64,000 bases of DNA from Blastocatellia bacterium (GTDB taxonomy: Bacteria > Acidobacteriota > Blastocatellia > UBA7656 > JADIYM01), in contig JADIYM010000008.1 of the NCBI GenBank assembly GCA_016705245.1, positions 1 through 64,000 on the forward strand. Reading direction: 5' to 3'. Below the pieces are notes generated by a model. The model was not told the origin of the DNA. It saw nothing but the letters and a program-made list of their open reading frames with translations, and made no database searches. Below are positions 45,425 to 54,929 of the stretch, in pieces (within the stretch, counting starts at the first letter, position 1; every line of letters starts with the position of its first letter). The translations under genes were made by a program, and so were the position numbers.

Positions 45425-46132
45425 GTGGCTGATTCGGCGGCCAAGCGTACTCTCGATGCGCTCGAGCGGCGAGTCGTTGTTTGTCGGGCGTGCCCGCGAC
45501 TGGTCGAGTGGCGTGAGGCCATCGCGGTCGGCAAGGTCCGGCGATTCGCCGACCAGGAATACTGGGGCCGTCCCGTGCCGAGCTTTGGCGACGCGCAGGC
45601 GCGGCTGCTCGTAGTTGGCCTGGCGCCGGCGGCTCATGGAGCGAACCGCACGGGGCGGATGTTCACAGGCGACCGCAGCGGCGAATGGCTCTATCGAGCG
45701 CTGCACCGGGCCGGATTCGCCAGCCAGTCGTCGTCTGAGCAGCGGGACGATGGTTTGCGCCTGCGCGACTGCTGGATCACGGCGGCCTGCCACTGCGCGC
45801 CGCCAGCCAACAAGGTGCTTCCCGCCGAGCTGGCAGCGTGCCAGCCGTTTCTCGTGGAAGAGTTGCACGCGCTTTCGCGGCTGCGCGTGATCGTGGCGCT
45901 TGGAAGGATCGCCTACGACGCGACGTGCCGGGCGCTCGAGGCGTCCCGAAGCGCCAACGAGCGGCCACGGCAGCCCTTTGGCCACGGTGTCGAGGTATCG
46001 GTTGCGCCGGCGCTCGACCTGATCGGCAGTTACCATCCCAGCCAGCAGAACACGTTCACGGGTCGGCTCACGGAGGAGATGCTCGATGCGGTTTTTGGGC
46101 GAGCGGCGGAACGTATCAGTACCGTGCGCTGA
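45425..46132 (+). CDS. family-5 uracil-DNA glycosylase (UdgB-like)
   Basis: 235 residues. Removes uracil or deaminated bases from DNA. Iron-sulphur cysteines lie in CRACPRL and CHCAPPANK, and the catalytic-pocket motif is GLAPAAHGANRTGR. A late motif is GSYHPSQQNTFTGRLT. The GTG at 45425 is preceded by GAGG. Family 5 members often occur in thermophiles and actinobacteria; its presence says little about this host. Confidence 0.9.
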   Translation: MADSAAKRTLDALERRVVVCRACPRLVEWREAIAVGKVRRFADQEYWGRPVPSFGDAQARLLVVGLAPAAHGANRTGRMFTGDRSGEWLYRALHRAGFASQSSSEQRDDGLRLRDCWITAACHCAPPANKVLPAELAACQPFLVEELHALSRLRVIVALGRIAYDATCRALEASRSANERPRQPFGHGVEVSVAPALDLIGSYHPSQQNTFTGRLTEEMLDAVFGRAAERISTVR

Positions 46133-46207
46133 ACGAAACCGCTGCGCTGTAGACAGCGGGCCGCGGGGAACGGTTCCGATCAATTCTGTCCTTCCGCAAC
46201 GACGAAT

Positions 46208-46354
46208 CTGCGGTTTCAGGCACCGTCCTTGGGACGCTCGCTACTGCTCGCGGCTCAAGGAACGGGGATCCGGCGGAGAGTCCTTCCTGGTAGCGCACGC
46301 TGCGCGTGGTCCCCGTTTTATGAGCCGCGAGCGGTAGCGAGCGTCCCACGGACA
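46208..46354. repeat. family 5 inverted pair
   Basis: Cores GGGACGCTCGCTACTGCTCG and an inverse GAGCCGCGAGCGGTAGCGAG face each other around about 60 bases. The left flank also shares GGTTTCAGGCACC with the copy at 31.05 kb. No gene is seen between the glycosylase and P460-like genes. Confidence 0.8.
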
Positions 46355-46482
46355 GATTTCGGATCGAGTCTTCCGCGGACGGTACTGATCCGCCGTTTGC
46401 ACCGATTCGGCATTCAGTGGAATATCCTGGCCAAGTTGAGTCATTCTGTTCCCCGAGAACTGTCGAGAGCGGAGGGACAGAC

Positions 46483-47034
46483 ATGCGGAGACGAGTTGGC
46501 GGGTTGATTGCGGCAGTGTTCGGATTGGCGGTGTTTGCCGTGCCGGGTGCTCCGGAGGCTAACGTGCTCGGGGTTGAGGACGCGCCGGCCGTTGCTGACG
46601 ACGTCGAGCTCTTCGGAGCGGATCCGAACATCCCTCCGACGAAGCGCAAGGCGATGCTCGCCTGGCTCGCCGAGAAGCGCTACCTCGAGGGCTACACTGC
46701 CGAGCCTGCAGTGCATCCGTCCGAAGGACCGCACGGCGGCAACGTCCGCACGTTCTTCAACTCGATTCTCGTCGAGGACCTGAGCGCCGGCCGGACGACA
46801 TTCCGCAAGGGCGCGACCATGGTCAAGGAGCTGTATTTCGGATCGACCGACACCGTCCGCGGCTATGCGGTGATGGTGAAGGTCAAGAAAAACGCCGGGT
46901 CCACTGGAAAAGGCTGGCTGTACATGGAGACGTTCAACGGCACGCAGGCCGACTTCTACGGCCGCGGCATCGGCATCTGCGCAGATTGCCACAGCGCCGG
47001 CACGGACTACCTGCTCTCGGAATTCCGGCCTTAG
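46483..47034 (+). CDS. cytochrome P460-like periplasmic protein with CxxCH
   Basis: 183 residues, with a signal peptide (RRVGGLIAAVFGLAVFAVPG). One c-type haem site, CADCH, is near the C-terminus. GPHGGNVRTFFN, GATMVKELYFG and GYAVMVKVKK follow the layout of cytochrome P460-type proteins (CxxCH near the end). These may oxidise hydroxylamine or act as electron carriers; the cross-linking lysine is not verified. The ATG at 46483 follows GGAGGGACAG. Confidence 0.75.
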   Translation: MRRRVGGLIAAVFGLAVFAVPGAPEANVLGVEDAPAVADDVELFGADPNIPPTKRKAMLAWLAEKRYLEGYTAEPAVHPSEGPHGGNVRTFFNSILVEDLSAGRTTFRKGATMVKELYFGSTDTVRGYAVMVKVKKNAGSTGKGWLYMETFNGTQADFYGRGIGICADCHSAGTDYLLSEFRP

Positions 47035-47037
47035 AAC

Positions 47038-47285
47038 AGAACCCGCTCGCTATCGCTCGCGGTACTGATCCTCCGTCAGCGGAATGTCTCCTTCAGATCG
47101 CGTCCGGCAGGTCGCCGTGCGTGCCGTGGCAGGATCAGTACCGCCAGCGAGCGAGCGGGTCGCATTGGAGACGGGATACGCCGGTGGTCGAGTGCGCTCG
47201 CTTCCTACCGCGCAGCGGTTTCGTTCAGCGAGCGGGTGATCTCAGCCACAGTCGAAGCAAGGTCGCACGGCCACCCGGTCGCTAC
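47038..47285. repeat. family 5-related inverted repeats
   Basis: A core CCGCTCGCTATCGCTCGCGG at 47044-47063 and a relative near 47140-47160 (CGCCAGCGAGCGAGCGGG) enclose a shared GGTACTGATCCT/AGGATCAGTACC palindrome. A third piece lies at 47278-47285. No gene is seen. Confidence 0.75.
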
Positions 47286-47287
47286 CG

Positions 47288-49168
47288 CTACCGGTTCTGA
47301 CCGGTGCCGAGGACCGAGTCGATCGTCGCGACGACCTGCGGGTGGTACCCGGGCCGCGCTTTCGCGTAGATCTCGCTCGCGCGCTTCTTTCCGGCCTCTG
47401 TTTTCATGAGCTCTTCGTACAGCGGCCGAATCAGTTTTCGTCGACCGATCGTGACCAGATACTGCTCGAGTCGCGCGTCAGCGGGTGCATACCCGTTCCG
47501 GATCGACAGCAGCAACCACTCGAACGCAACCTCCGAGTTTCCGCGGTTCGTCAAACCGAACGCCGCGTCGAGCTCGGCCATTCGCGCGGTGCCGAGGCCC
47601 TCCGGCATGAACTTGAGGAAGTGCTGCCACTCCTGGGTCGTCCAGGCCTTTGTGTCGATTGACGTGACCGGGGCCTTCCCGTCCAGCCACGGACGCGCCT
47701 GCGCTTCGACCTTCACGAACGCATCGGACTGCGGCTTCGGCGCGCCAGCGGGCACTCCGGCCTTGAATACCCATTCCTCGACGGGGACCTTCGCCGCGGC
47801 AGCCGGGTCCTTGTCGAGAAGATTCGCCTTCAGATAGGCGAGAAAGTCGTTCGTCGTGATGCTCCTGAAGGCGAAGTGATCGAAGTAGCCGCGCAGGAAG
47901 CGGTCGAACCGATCCCGGCCAAACGCCTCTTCGAGGTGACGAAGGAACATGCCGCCCTTCTCGTACGCGACCTGCGAAAACGAGTCCTCCGGATCGCGTC
48001 CCGCCAACTCGAGGCGCAGCGACTCGTCGCGGTCCTCGAGACGATCCAGGTCGCCCTGAAGAATCTGGATACCGAGCACCGCCTCCATCTGTTCGAAGTC
48101 GCGTCCGTAGACCTCTTCGACGATTCGCCGCTCGACGTAGACGGTGAATCCCTCGTTCAGCCACAGGTCACTCCACGTGGCGTTCGTCACGAGATTCCCG
48201 GACCACGAATGGGCAAGCTCGTGTGCGATCAACGAAACGAGGCTCTTGTCACCCGCGATGACGGTCGGAGTTGCAAACGTCACTCGCGGATTCTCCATGC
48301 CACCGAACGGGAAACTCGGAGGCAGCACTAGAATGTCGTATCGACCCCATCGGTACGGGCCGTAGAGCTTCTCGGCAACGACCATCATCCTCTCGGTGTC
48401 GGAGAACTCGCTTGCGGCTGACTCGACCACGCTCGGCTCGGCGAAGATGCCAGTGCGCTTGCTCATCGGCTTGAAAGCGATGTCGCCGACCGCGATCGCA
48501 ATCAGGTACGCCGGTATCGGCTGCCGCATCCGGAACGTGTAGTCGCCGTCGCGCTGTCCCTTCAGGTTGGCGTCGTTTTCGGCGCTCATGACCGCGAACA
48601 GATCCTTTGGCGTTCTGAGTCGGGCGGTGTAGGTCATGCGCACGCTCGGAGAGTCCTGGACCGGGATCCAGCTTCGCGCGTGGATGGCCTGCGACTGCGA
48701 GAAGAGAAACGGCGACTTCTTGCCGGCCGTCATCGACGGCTCGAGCCACTGGAGGCCGGACGCCTCGGGGCTCGTCGAATACGTGATGCGGACCTTCTTC
48801 ACCTTCGCCGGTACGTCGATCGAGAGCGGGGCCCCGAGAATCTCGTCGTTGCCGCCGAGCGTGTGCTTCACATCAACCCAGGCGCGGCCGTTCACCGATG
48901 CCTCGATTCTGGCGATGCGAAGCGCCCGCGAGTCGAGGATGAGCGGTCCCGTGCCGGGCACCGTGCGCTCGACGTCGAGCATGGCAGTGCCTTCCAGGGT
49001 CTTCTTCTCGAAGCTGACGACGAGGTCGAGGTCGACGTGTGTGACCCGGATCGATTGGGGGTTGGCGTACGAATGGGCGTCGCGGGGTGGAGGAGTTCTT
49101 GGATCCATTGAAGCCTGGGCGGTGAGGGGGATGAGGGCGAGAACGAGGGTCGCAAGGATCGATTTCAT
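47288..49168 (-). CDS. M1-family aminopeptidase (leukotriene-A4-hydrolase-like)
   Basis: 626 residues with a signal peptide (MKSILATLVLALIPLTAQAS). M1 motifs: GGMENP for substrate amino-end recognition and HELAHSWSGN (HExxH zinc site near residue 313) with the third ligand in WLNEGFTVYVERR. A C-terminal helical domain is like leukotriene A4 hydrolase. It trims peptides outside the cytoplasm. It lies downstream of the alpha-2-macroglobulin gene on the same strand, with a repeat between. Confidence 0.92.
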   Translation of the reverse strand: MKSILATLVLALIPLTAQASMDPRTPPPRDAHSYANPQSIRVTHVDLDLVVSFEKKTLEGTAMLDVERTVPGTGPLILDSRALRIARIEASVNGRAWVDVKHTLGGNDEILGAPLSIDVPAKVKKVRITYSTSPEASGLQWLEPSMTAGKKSPFLFSQSQAIHARSWIPVQDSPSVRMTYTARLRTPKDLFAVMSAENDANLKGQRDGDYTFRMRQPIPAYLIAIAVGDIAFKPMSKRTGIFAEPSVVESAASEFSDTERMMVVAEKLYGPYRWGRYDILVLPPSFPFGGMENPRVTFATPTVIAGDKSLVSLIAHELAHSWSGNLVTNATWSDLWLNEGFTVYVERRIVEEVYGRDFEQMEAVLGIQILQGDLDRLEDRDESLRLELAGRDPEDSFSQVAYEKGGMFLRHLEEAFGRDRFDRFLRGYFDHFAFRSITTNDFLAYLKANLLDKDPAAAAKVPVEEWVFKAGVPAGAPKPQSDAFVKVEAQARPWLDGKAPVTSIDTKAWTTQEWQHFLKFMPEGLGTARMAELDAAFGLTNRGNSEVAFEWLLLSIRNGYAPADARLEQYLVTIGRRKLIRPLYEELMKTEAGKKRASEIYAKARPGYHPQVVATIDSVLGTGQNR

Positions 49169-49192
49169 AGGCAGGAAATTCTAACACGGGAA

Positions 49193-49290
49193 GGAGAGTT
49201 GACAGGATTACAGGATTTTCAGGATTAACAGGAACAAACCTGCATTGATCCTGTTAATCCTGAAAATCCTGCAATCCTGTCAACTCTCTC
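49193..49290. repeat. CAGGATT-type inverted repeat (family 2)
   Basis: A full two-arm copy with only 22 bases of spacer. It lies between the alpha-2-macroglobulin 3' end and the aminopeptidase start. Confidence 0.9.
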
Positions 49291-49294
49291 TCTT

Positions 49295-52200
49295 CTACTT
49301 CTTCGCCGAGACCGTCAGCTCCGCCGGGACCACGAAGTCCTCAACCGTGGGGTTGTAGTACTCGTAGACCCTCGACGCGAACGTCTTCGCCCGCAGCGGG
49401 AACTTCGCCTTGAGCGGGTAACTGAACTCCACCGTCTGGTTCGGCGTCAGCGCGTCGAAGTACAGGATGATCTGCTTGGCCGTGATCGTGTACTTCTGCA
49501 GCTTTCCGCCGTTCTTTCCGCGCGTGTCGTCGACCATCTTTGCGAACGCCGCACCGTCCGGCTCGAATCCCGGAGGGATGCCGAGGTCGACCATCACGAG
49601 CTTCGCCGTCGCCGGCGTGTTGTTGCGGATCTTCGCCGTCGCCGTTGCGATCTCGTCCTGCGCGAGCGTCGTGCGGTCGTACGCGAGCTCGATGGAGAGC
49701 GCTTCCTTCGCACCGGCCATCCGCTGCCAGGGCACGTAGTACCGGCCGATGAGCTGGTACTGCATGCTGCCCTTGCCGTTGAAGTTCAGGCCGACCTTGT
49801 GCGTCCCGCCGTGCGTGTACGCCTTCAGGTCGACCAGGTGCAGCAGGTCGTTGTTCTCGCGCGTGATCTCGAGCCGGTCGACGGTCTGTCCGTCCACGGT
49901 GATTTCGATCGTGCCCGACGTGTCGGCGTTCGCGCCCTTCGTGAACGACAGGATGAACGCCTTGAGCGCGAGGATCGTCGCCTGCGTCGTCTGCCAGTTG
50001 CCGAACGCGTCCTTGTTCGACGTCAGATAGTCGAGGCCCTTCTTCGCGAGCGCGCCCTTCTGTCCCGACTTGAGCAGCGCCTGGATTGCGAGCGCCGTCG
50101 TCTCGAGGTCGGCCGAGCCTTCGCGCGCCGTCGACGGCGTTTCGGTGTCCTGCTTCCAGAACGCCATCTTGCCGTCGTCGGTCGCCTTCGCCGCGAGCGT
50201 CTCGATCATTCGATCGGTGAACGCCTTGTCCTTGCCGCTGTCGACCGCGAAGTTGGCCATTACCGCGAGCGTGTAGGCGTCTTCCTTGCCGGTCATGTGC
50301 GAGGCGACGTATTGGCGGGCCTTGTCCACTTCCGGTCCCTGGTAGCCCGTCGTTGCGAGCGACCAGCCGATGTACGCCGTGATGCGCGTGACGTCCGTGT
50401 TGTAGCGGTTCGTCGCGCCCTCGTTGATGAAGTTCGTGTCGGGCGCCCAGCTGCCGTCCGGCTTCTGCTGCGACGCGAGCCACCGCTGCGTCCGCTCGAT
50501 GAGGCGCGGATCGACTTCCGAGACCTTCGACATATCGTAGAACTCCTGCAGTCCATACGACGTGAGGATCTTGTTCGCCGGCGCTTCGCCGAACCACGAG
50601 AAGCCGCCACCCTGCACTTCGAACGTCACCAGCCGCTGGTAGCCGAGCGAGATGAACCCTTCGGCCTTCGCCTGGATCTCGGGCGTCAGCTTCTTGCTCG
50701 TCTTCAGGTAGTCCATCACGAGCACGTTCGGGTAGGTAGCCGACGACGTCTGCTCGAAACAGCCGCCGGGCATTCTGAGCATGGAGTCGAGGCCTTCGAC
50801 GACCTGCGACAGCGCGCCGGGGTAGAACTTCACGAAGATCTTCGAAGCGTCGGGAAGAGCATTCGGGGGCAGGACGACGTCCTTGATCGCCGAGCCTTCG
50901 AGCCGCTCGTTGATGACGACGTGGAGCTCCTCGCCGTTCGGCTTCACTTCGACGTTGCGCGCGACGGCGTCGCCGGGCGAGCCCGCGTTTCCGTCGAGCC
51001 GCGCCGTGACCTGAAGCTGCTGCTCGCCGATCTTCACGGCCTTGAAGCGGAAGTAGGCGACTCCTACTTCACCGGCGCCGACGTCGACCTGCTTGTTCGC
51101 AACGTCGTTGTCGAGCGTGAACCAGGGGTCCTGGCGCAGCTCGAGCGATACACGTTGCGGCGTTGGCAGGTAGTTGTAGACGGCGACGGGAACGGCAATG
51201 GCGTCGCCTTCGGTGAGCGCGACCGGCACGTCGAGGTCGACGAAGAAGTCCTGGAAGACCTTGACCGGCGCCGTCGACGAACCGAGCGCGCCCTTTGCCG
51301 TCGAGGCAAGCGACGTCACGCGCCAGGTGGTGATCGAGTCCGCGAGCGAGACCTTGATCGAGGCGCGGCCTGTGCCGTCGGTGATGAGCGATGGATTCAC
51401 GTAGAGCGTTTCGGGGAAGTAGCTGCGCACGCGCGGTCCGCCGGCTTCGCCACCCGCAGGACCCGCGGCATCCGCCACTACCATCTCGCGATCCATCGGC
51501 TGGGCCATACCGGTCGCCTCGGCCGCCATCGGCGCCTCAGGCCGCATTGCCCCGGCCTTGGCCATGTCCATCCGACGCTCGTTGCGAGCCCGCATCGGCA
51601 TCGGAACCCGGCCGTCCTTTCCTCGTACGCCGCCTAACGCCCTCACGTCGTCGAACTGCCAATTGTCCATCGCCGTCAGCGTGATCGGCGTCGCGCCGCG
51701 CATTGAGAGCTTGGCCTCGAGCCGTCCGCGCGAGCCGGCCAGCAGGTTGAAAGACTTGTAGACCGTCGAAAGATACGGCGCGCCTTCGATGACGACGTCG
51801 TACCGACCTGGCGCGAGATCCGTGATCGTGAAGCGGCCTCGCGCGTCCGAGTAAACGTTGAGGGTCTTGCCGTTCGTCGTCCGCCTCGCCGAAACCCGGA
51901 TGCTGCCGAGCACCGCGCCCGCTTCGTTCGAGATCGTCCCTTCGATCGCCGCGCGACCACCGGGGACGACACCGGTCTCGACCGACGCGACGCCCTTGAA
52001 CGGCGCGGTGCGCGCGACAGACGTCGCGGCTGCCGGCTGTGCGTAAAACTGGATGTCGATCTCGTCTCCGGAGGCATCGCGGCCGTCCGGGCCGAGCGAC
52101 CTGAGCGTCAGGTAACCGACCTGCTGCCCGGCGAGCGAGCCGACGCCGACCATCGGGTTGCCCCACGGGTCGTTCACGAGGCGCCCCGCTGCGGGCGACG

Positions 52201-54664
52201 ACTGCCGGAAGAGGTTCACGTCGCGAGCGAAGCCCTCGGCCGATGCCGGCTGCTTCGCGTAGAACGCCGAGATCTCGGGGGCGGCCTTCTGCGCCTGCTC
52301 GAAGACGCGTCCCTGGTAGATAGCCATGAACTCGTCACGCTTGGCCTGGAGCTGCTCTCGTCCGGCTTCGAGTCGCACGTCCTTGTCCGTGACCGCGGTG
52401 GCCGCGGCGAAGAGCACGCGCGCCTGCTTGTCGCGATCCTCGCGCGCCATCGGAATCGGCCTGGGCTCGGGCTGCGGACCCGGGAGGATGAGCGGGGGAT
52501 CGATTACCTTCTCCATCGAGAACTGGTGGACCTCGTAGCGGGGCGTCAGCAGTTCCTTCTGCAGGTATAGGAACACCTTCGCGAATCCGGGCTGCTTGTC
52601 CGCCAGGGCGAAAACGGCTTCGTCGACGATCTCGATGCCGAGGGCTGCCGAGACGCCGCGGCCCGCGGGGTCGGTCACGAGGAAGTCGATCCGCGCCTCT
52701 TCGGCCGGCTTGTACGAATCACGCTCGGCGGTGACCGCGACCTTCAGGTCATCGGCCGGGTCGACGTAGATCAGGCGACGGTCTGAGATCGGATCGGCAT
52801 CGGCCGTGATCTGGTACGCGCGGATCTCGCAGACGCCGTACATCTCGGGCGAAAGGTCGAGCGTCATTTCACCGCGGCCATTCTGCGCATCGATGGCGCG
52901 AGTGATGAGCGTCTGCCCGTCACGGACGACGTCAATGTAGACCGCGCCGCGCTGCTTCGTTGACAAGGTCTCGAGCGAGACACGTTCGCCGACCTTGTAG
53001 ATGGCGCGATCCGTCCTGAGGATCAGGCTGTCGGCCTGCGCTTTTGCTTCGAGGCGAAGCGCGGCCTTCGCCGTCTTCCCCTGCAGGTCGGTCGCCTGGA
53101 GATTGAGTGTGACCGGATCGACTCCCGCCGAAATCGTCACGATCGCCACTCCGCTCGCGTCGGTCTTGAGCGACGCGGGCACGATGTTGCCGGTGATCGT
53201 CGTCTCGGCGGGCGTGCCGTCCGGGTACGACGTGAGCAGGTAGACGCGGTTCTCGAGGCGCGGCAAGAGGACGCCGCCCTCGGGCACGGCCATCATGAGG
53301 ATGGGCGTGTTCGACACGAGGATGTCGCGTGACTTTGACTCGATGTGATCGGCGGTGTCCTTCACCTCGACTTCGATCGAGACGGGCGCGCTGCCCTGCT
53401 CGGTCGAGCGGCCGGCGAGGAAGTCCGGAAGCCGCGACGAGAACGTGAACTTGCCGTTGGCGTCGGTCTTGCCGGTGATGCGGGCGATCTCGTTCGTCTC
53501 GACGTCGAACGTCGTCATCGTGAGCGTGAGCGTCGCGCCTGCGACTGGCTTGCCGAAGAGGTACTTCGCCGTGACCGAGCCCGCGACGTTTTCGCCCGGC
53601 GCGTAGTAGGAGGACTGCTTGCGCGCGGCATCGTCGCCGAGCTCGATGTCGACCTTGAACTTCGGCAGGACGTAGCGGTCCACCGTGACCGTCTTGTCGA
53701 CGGTCGTCGCGCCATCGCCGTCACCGACGATCGCGCGCACGTGCCAGGGTCCGAAGTTCACCTCGTCGGCAAGCTCGAACGTCGTCGACGCAATGCCGAA
53801 CGCGTCGGTGGTGCCCTTCTTCTTGAAGACCTTGTTGCCCTTGGCGTCTTCGACCTCGAGCGTGCATGCGGTGTTGGCAATCGCGTTCTTGGTCGGTCCG
53901 TCGAGGGCGAGCGCACGGATGTGCATCGTCTGCGAAGGCTGGTAGAGCGGCTTGTCGGTCGTCAGCAGCACGCGGTCGCGCCGGACGATCTGGATGGCCT
54001 GCTCGAGCGAGACGGGCCCGAGCGGCGTGATGGCCGAGACCTTCAGCTGCTTCGAACCATACCCGCCCTTCGGCATGAGGAAATCGGCCTGCGCCGTGCC
54101 CTGGTTGTTGGACCGTCCGACGAAAAGTCGCGTGGTCTTCGCGCCGTCGACGAGGTCGACCCGGAACTCGGAGTTCGGCAGCGGCTCGCCGTTGTGCGAA
54201 TCGACCGCGATCAGACGGATCGAGGCGTTCGAGCCAGCGGCGTACGAATTCTGACCGAACAACCGGACGACCGGAACGCGGAGGATTTCGGAGACCGAGA
54301 CGATTTTCGTCTGCCCGTTGCCGAGGTCGAGTTTCACGCGCGCCCAGGCGAGGTCCTCGAGGGCGACCTGCTTGCCGACGGGCAGCGCGGCTTTCCATCC
54401 GCGGGAGTCTCGCGTGGCGCGCGTCGTCGGCGCGAGCGGCTTGTCGGCTGCGTCGAGGATCGAAACGCTCGGGGCGCCACCGGGGGCTTCCTTCGAAGGC
54501 ACTGTGACCGTCAAGGTCCCGTCGCGCCAGACGGCGGCAAGGTCGTCGGCGGCGTAGACGTCCGTGGCCGGGGCCAGCATGAAGAGGATGGGAAGCGCCG
54601 TTGCGGCGACGAGTGCGAAGGCAAAGGCCATGCGCGGCTTGATGGAGCGTCTGCGGGATCTCAT
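49295..54664 (-). CDS. bacterial alpha-2-macroglobulin with thioester site
   Basis: 1789 residues from the ATG at 54664, with GGAGGAACC upstream. A signal peptide (MAFAFALVAATALPILFML) comes first. Macroglobulin-like domains make up the first 1200 residues; a carboxypeptidase-regulatory-like domain (about 900-990) is inserted. The thioester motif GGCFEQTSS near residue 1300 would trap proteases covalently. The C-terminus is the receptor-binding-like fold. No lipobox was seen, so it is soluble. The usual partner penicillin-binding protein 1C is absent; the nearest downstream gene is an aminopeptidase. Confidence 0.93.
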   Translation of the reverse strand: MRSRRRSIKPRMAFAFALVAATALPILFMLAPATDVYAADDLAAVWRDGTLTVTVPSKEAPGGAPSVSILDAADKPLAPTTRATRDSRGWKAALPVGKQVALEDLAWARVKLDLGNGQTKIVSVSEILRVPVVRLFGQNSYAAGSNASIRLIAVDSHNGEPLPNSEFRVDLVDGAKTTRLFVGRSNNQGTAQADFLMPKGGYGSKQLKVSAITPLGPVSLEQAIQIVRRDRVLLTTDKPLYQPSQTMHIRALALDGPTKNAIANTACTLEVEDAKGNKVFKKKGTTDAFGIASTTFELADEVNFGPWHVRAIVGDGDGATTVDKTVTVDRYVLPKFKVDIELGDDAARKQSSYYAPGENVAGSVTAKYLFGKPVAGATLTLTMTTFDVETNEIARITGKTDANGKFTFSSRLPDFLAGRSTEQGSAPVSIEVEVKDTADHIESKSRDILVSNTPILMMAVPEGGVLLPRLENRVYLLTSYPDGTPAETTITGNIVPASLKTDASGVAIVTISAGVDPVTLNLQATDLQGKTAKAALRLEAKAQADSLILRTDRAIYKVGERVSLETLSTKQRGAVYIDVVRDGQTLITRAIDAQNGRGEMTLDLSPEMYGVCEIRAYQITADADPISDRRLIYVDPADDLKVAVTAERDSYKPAEEARIDFLVTDPAGRGVSAALGIEIVDEAVFALADKQPGFAKVFLYLQKELLTPRYEVHQFSMEKVIDPPLILPGPQPEPRPIPMAREDRDKQARVLFAAATAVTDKDVRLEAGREQLQAKRDEFMAIYQGRVFEQAQKAAPEISAFYAKQPASAEGFARDVNLFRQSSPAAGRLVNDPWGNPMVGVGSLAGQQVGYLTLRSLGPDGRDASGDEIDIQFYAQPAAATSVARTAPFKGVASVETGVVPGGRAAIEGTISNEAGAVLGSIRVSARRTTNGKTLNVYSDARGRFTITDLAPGRYDVVIEGAPYLSTVYKSFNLLAGSRGRLEAKLSMRGATPITLTAMDNWQFDDVRALGGVRGKDGRVPMPMRARNERRMDMAKAGAMRPEAPMAAEATGMAQPMDREMVVADAAGPAGGEAGGPRVRSYFPETLYVNPSLITDGTGRASIKVSLADSITTWRVTSLASTAKGALGSSTAPVKVFQDFFVDLDVPVALTEGDAIAVPVAVYNYLPTPQRVSLELRQDPWFTLDNDVANKQVDVGAGEVGVAYFRFKAVKIGEQQLQVTARLDGNAGSPGDAVARNVEVKPNGEELHVVINERLEGSAIKDVVLPPNALPDASKIFVKFYPGALSQVVEGLDSMLRMPGGCFEQTSSATYPNVLVMDYLKTSKKLTPEIQAKAEGFISLGYQRLVTFEVQGGGFSWFGEAPANKILTSYGLQEFYDMSKVSEVDPRLIERTQRWLASQQKPDGSWAPDTNFINEGATNRYNTDVTRITAYIGWSLATTGYQGPEVDKARQYVASHMTGKEDAYTLAVMANFAVDSGKDKAFTDRMIETLAAKATDDGKMAFWKQDTETPSTAREGSADLETTALAIQALLKSGQKGALAKKGLDYLTSNKDAFGNWQTTQATILALKAFILSFTKGANADTSGTIEITVDGQTVDRLEITRENNDLLHLVDLKAYTHGGTHKVGLNFNGKGSMQYQLIGRYYVPWQRMAGAKEALSIELAYDRTTLAQDEIATATAKIRNNTPATAKLVMVDLGIPPGFEPDGAAFAKMVDDTRGKNGGKLQKYTITAKQIILYFDALTPNQTVEFSYPLKAKFPLRAKTFASRVYEYYNPTVEDFVVPAELTVSAKK

Positions 54665-54774
54665 CGGTGGTTCCTCCGTCGCGGGTTCCAAGTCTCGGGT
54701 GAGTAATAGCGCACGGGTGGATGAAGTTCCCAGTGAATGACCCGAACGTTCGCCGAATCGCCACCGCATGTTTT

Positions 54775-54874
54775 CCTCTTGCGCGAAGCGCCTTGGAGTG
54801 CGGCGCGCAGCGCCGCTTTGGATCGATCCAAAGCGGCGCTTTGCGCCGCACTCCAAGGCGCTTCGCGCAAGAGG
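54775..54874. repeat. 100-base near-perfect palindrome (family 6)
   Basis: Arms of 50 bases meet at GGATCGATCC. Outer arms are CCTCTTGCGCGAAGCGCC and mirror. Only a few mismatches (CGCAG against CAAAG) occur. It lies between the alpha-2-macroglobulin start and the DUF1223 gene, divergently transcribed. Confidence 0.9.
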
Positions 54875-54929
54875 GAATACGCCGTCCTCTGGCCGCGATA
54901 CACTTCGGTTGGACAGGAGGTACGCGATT

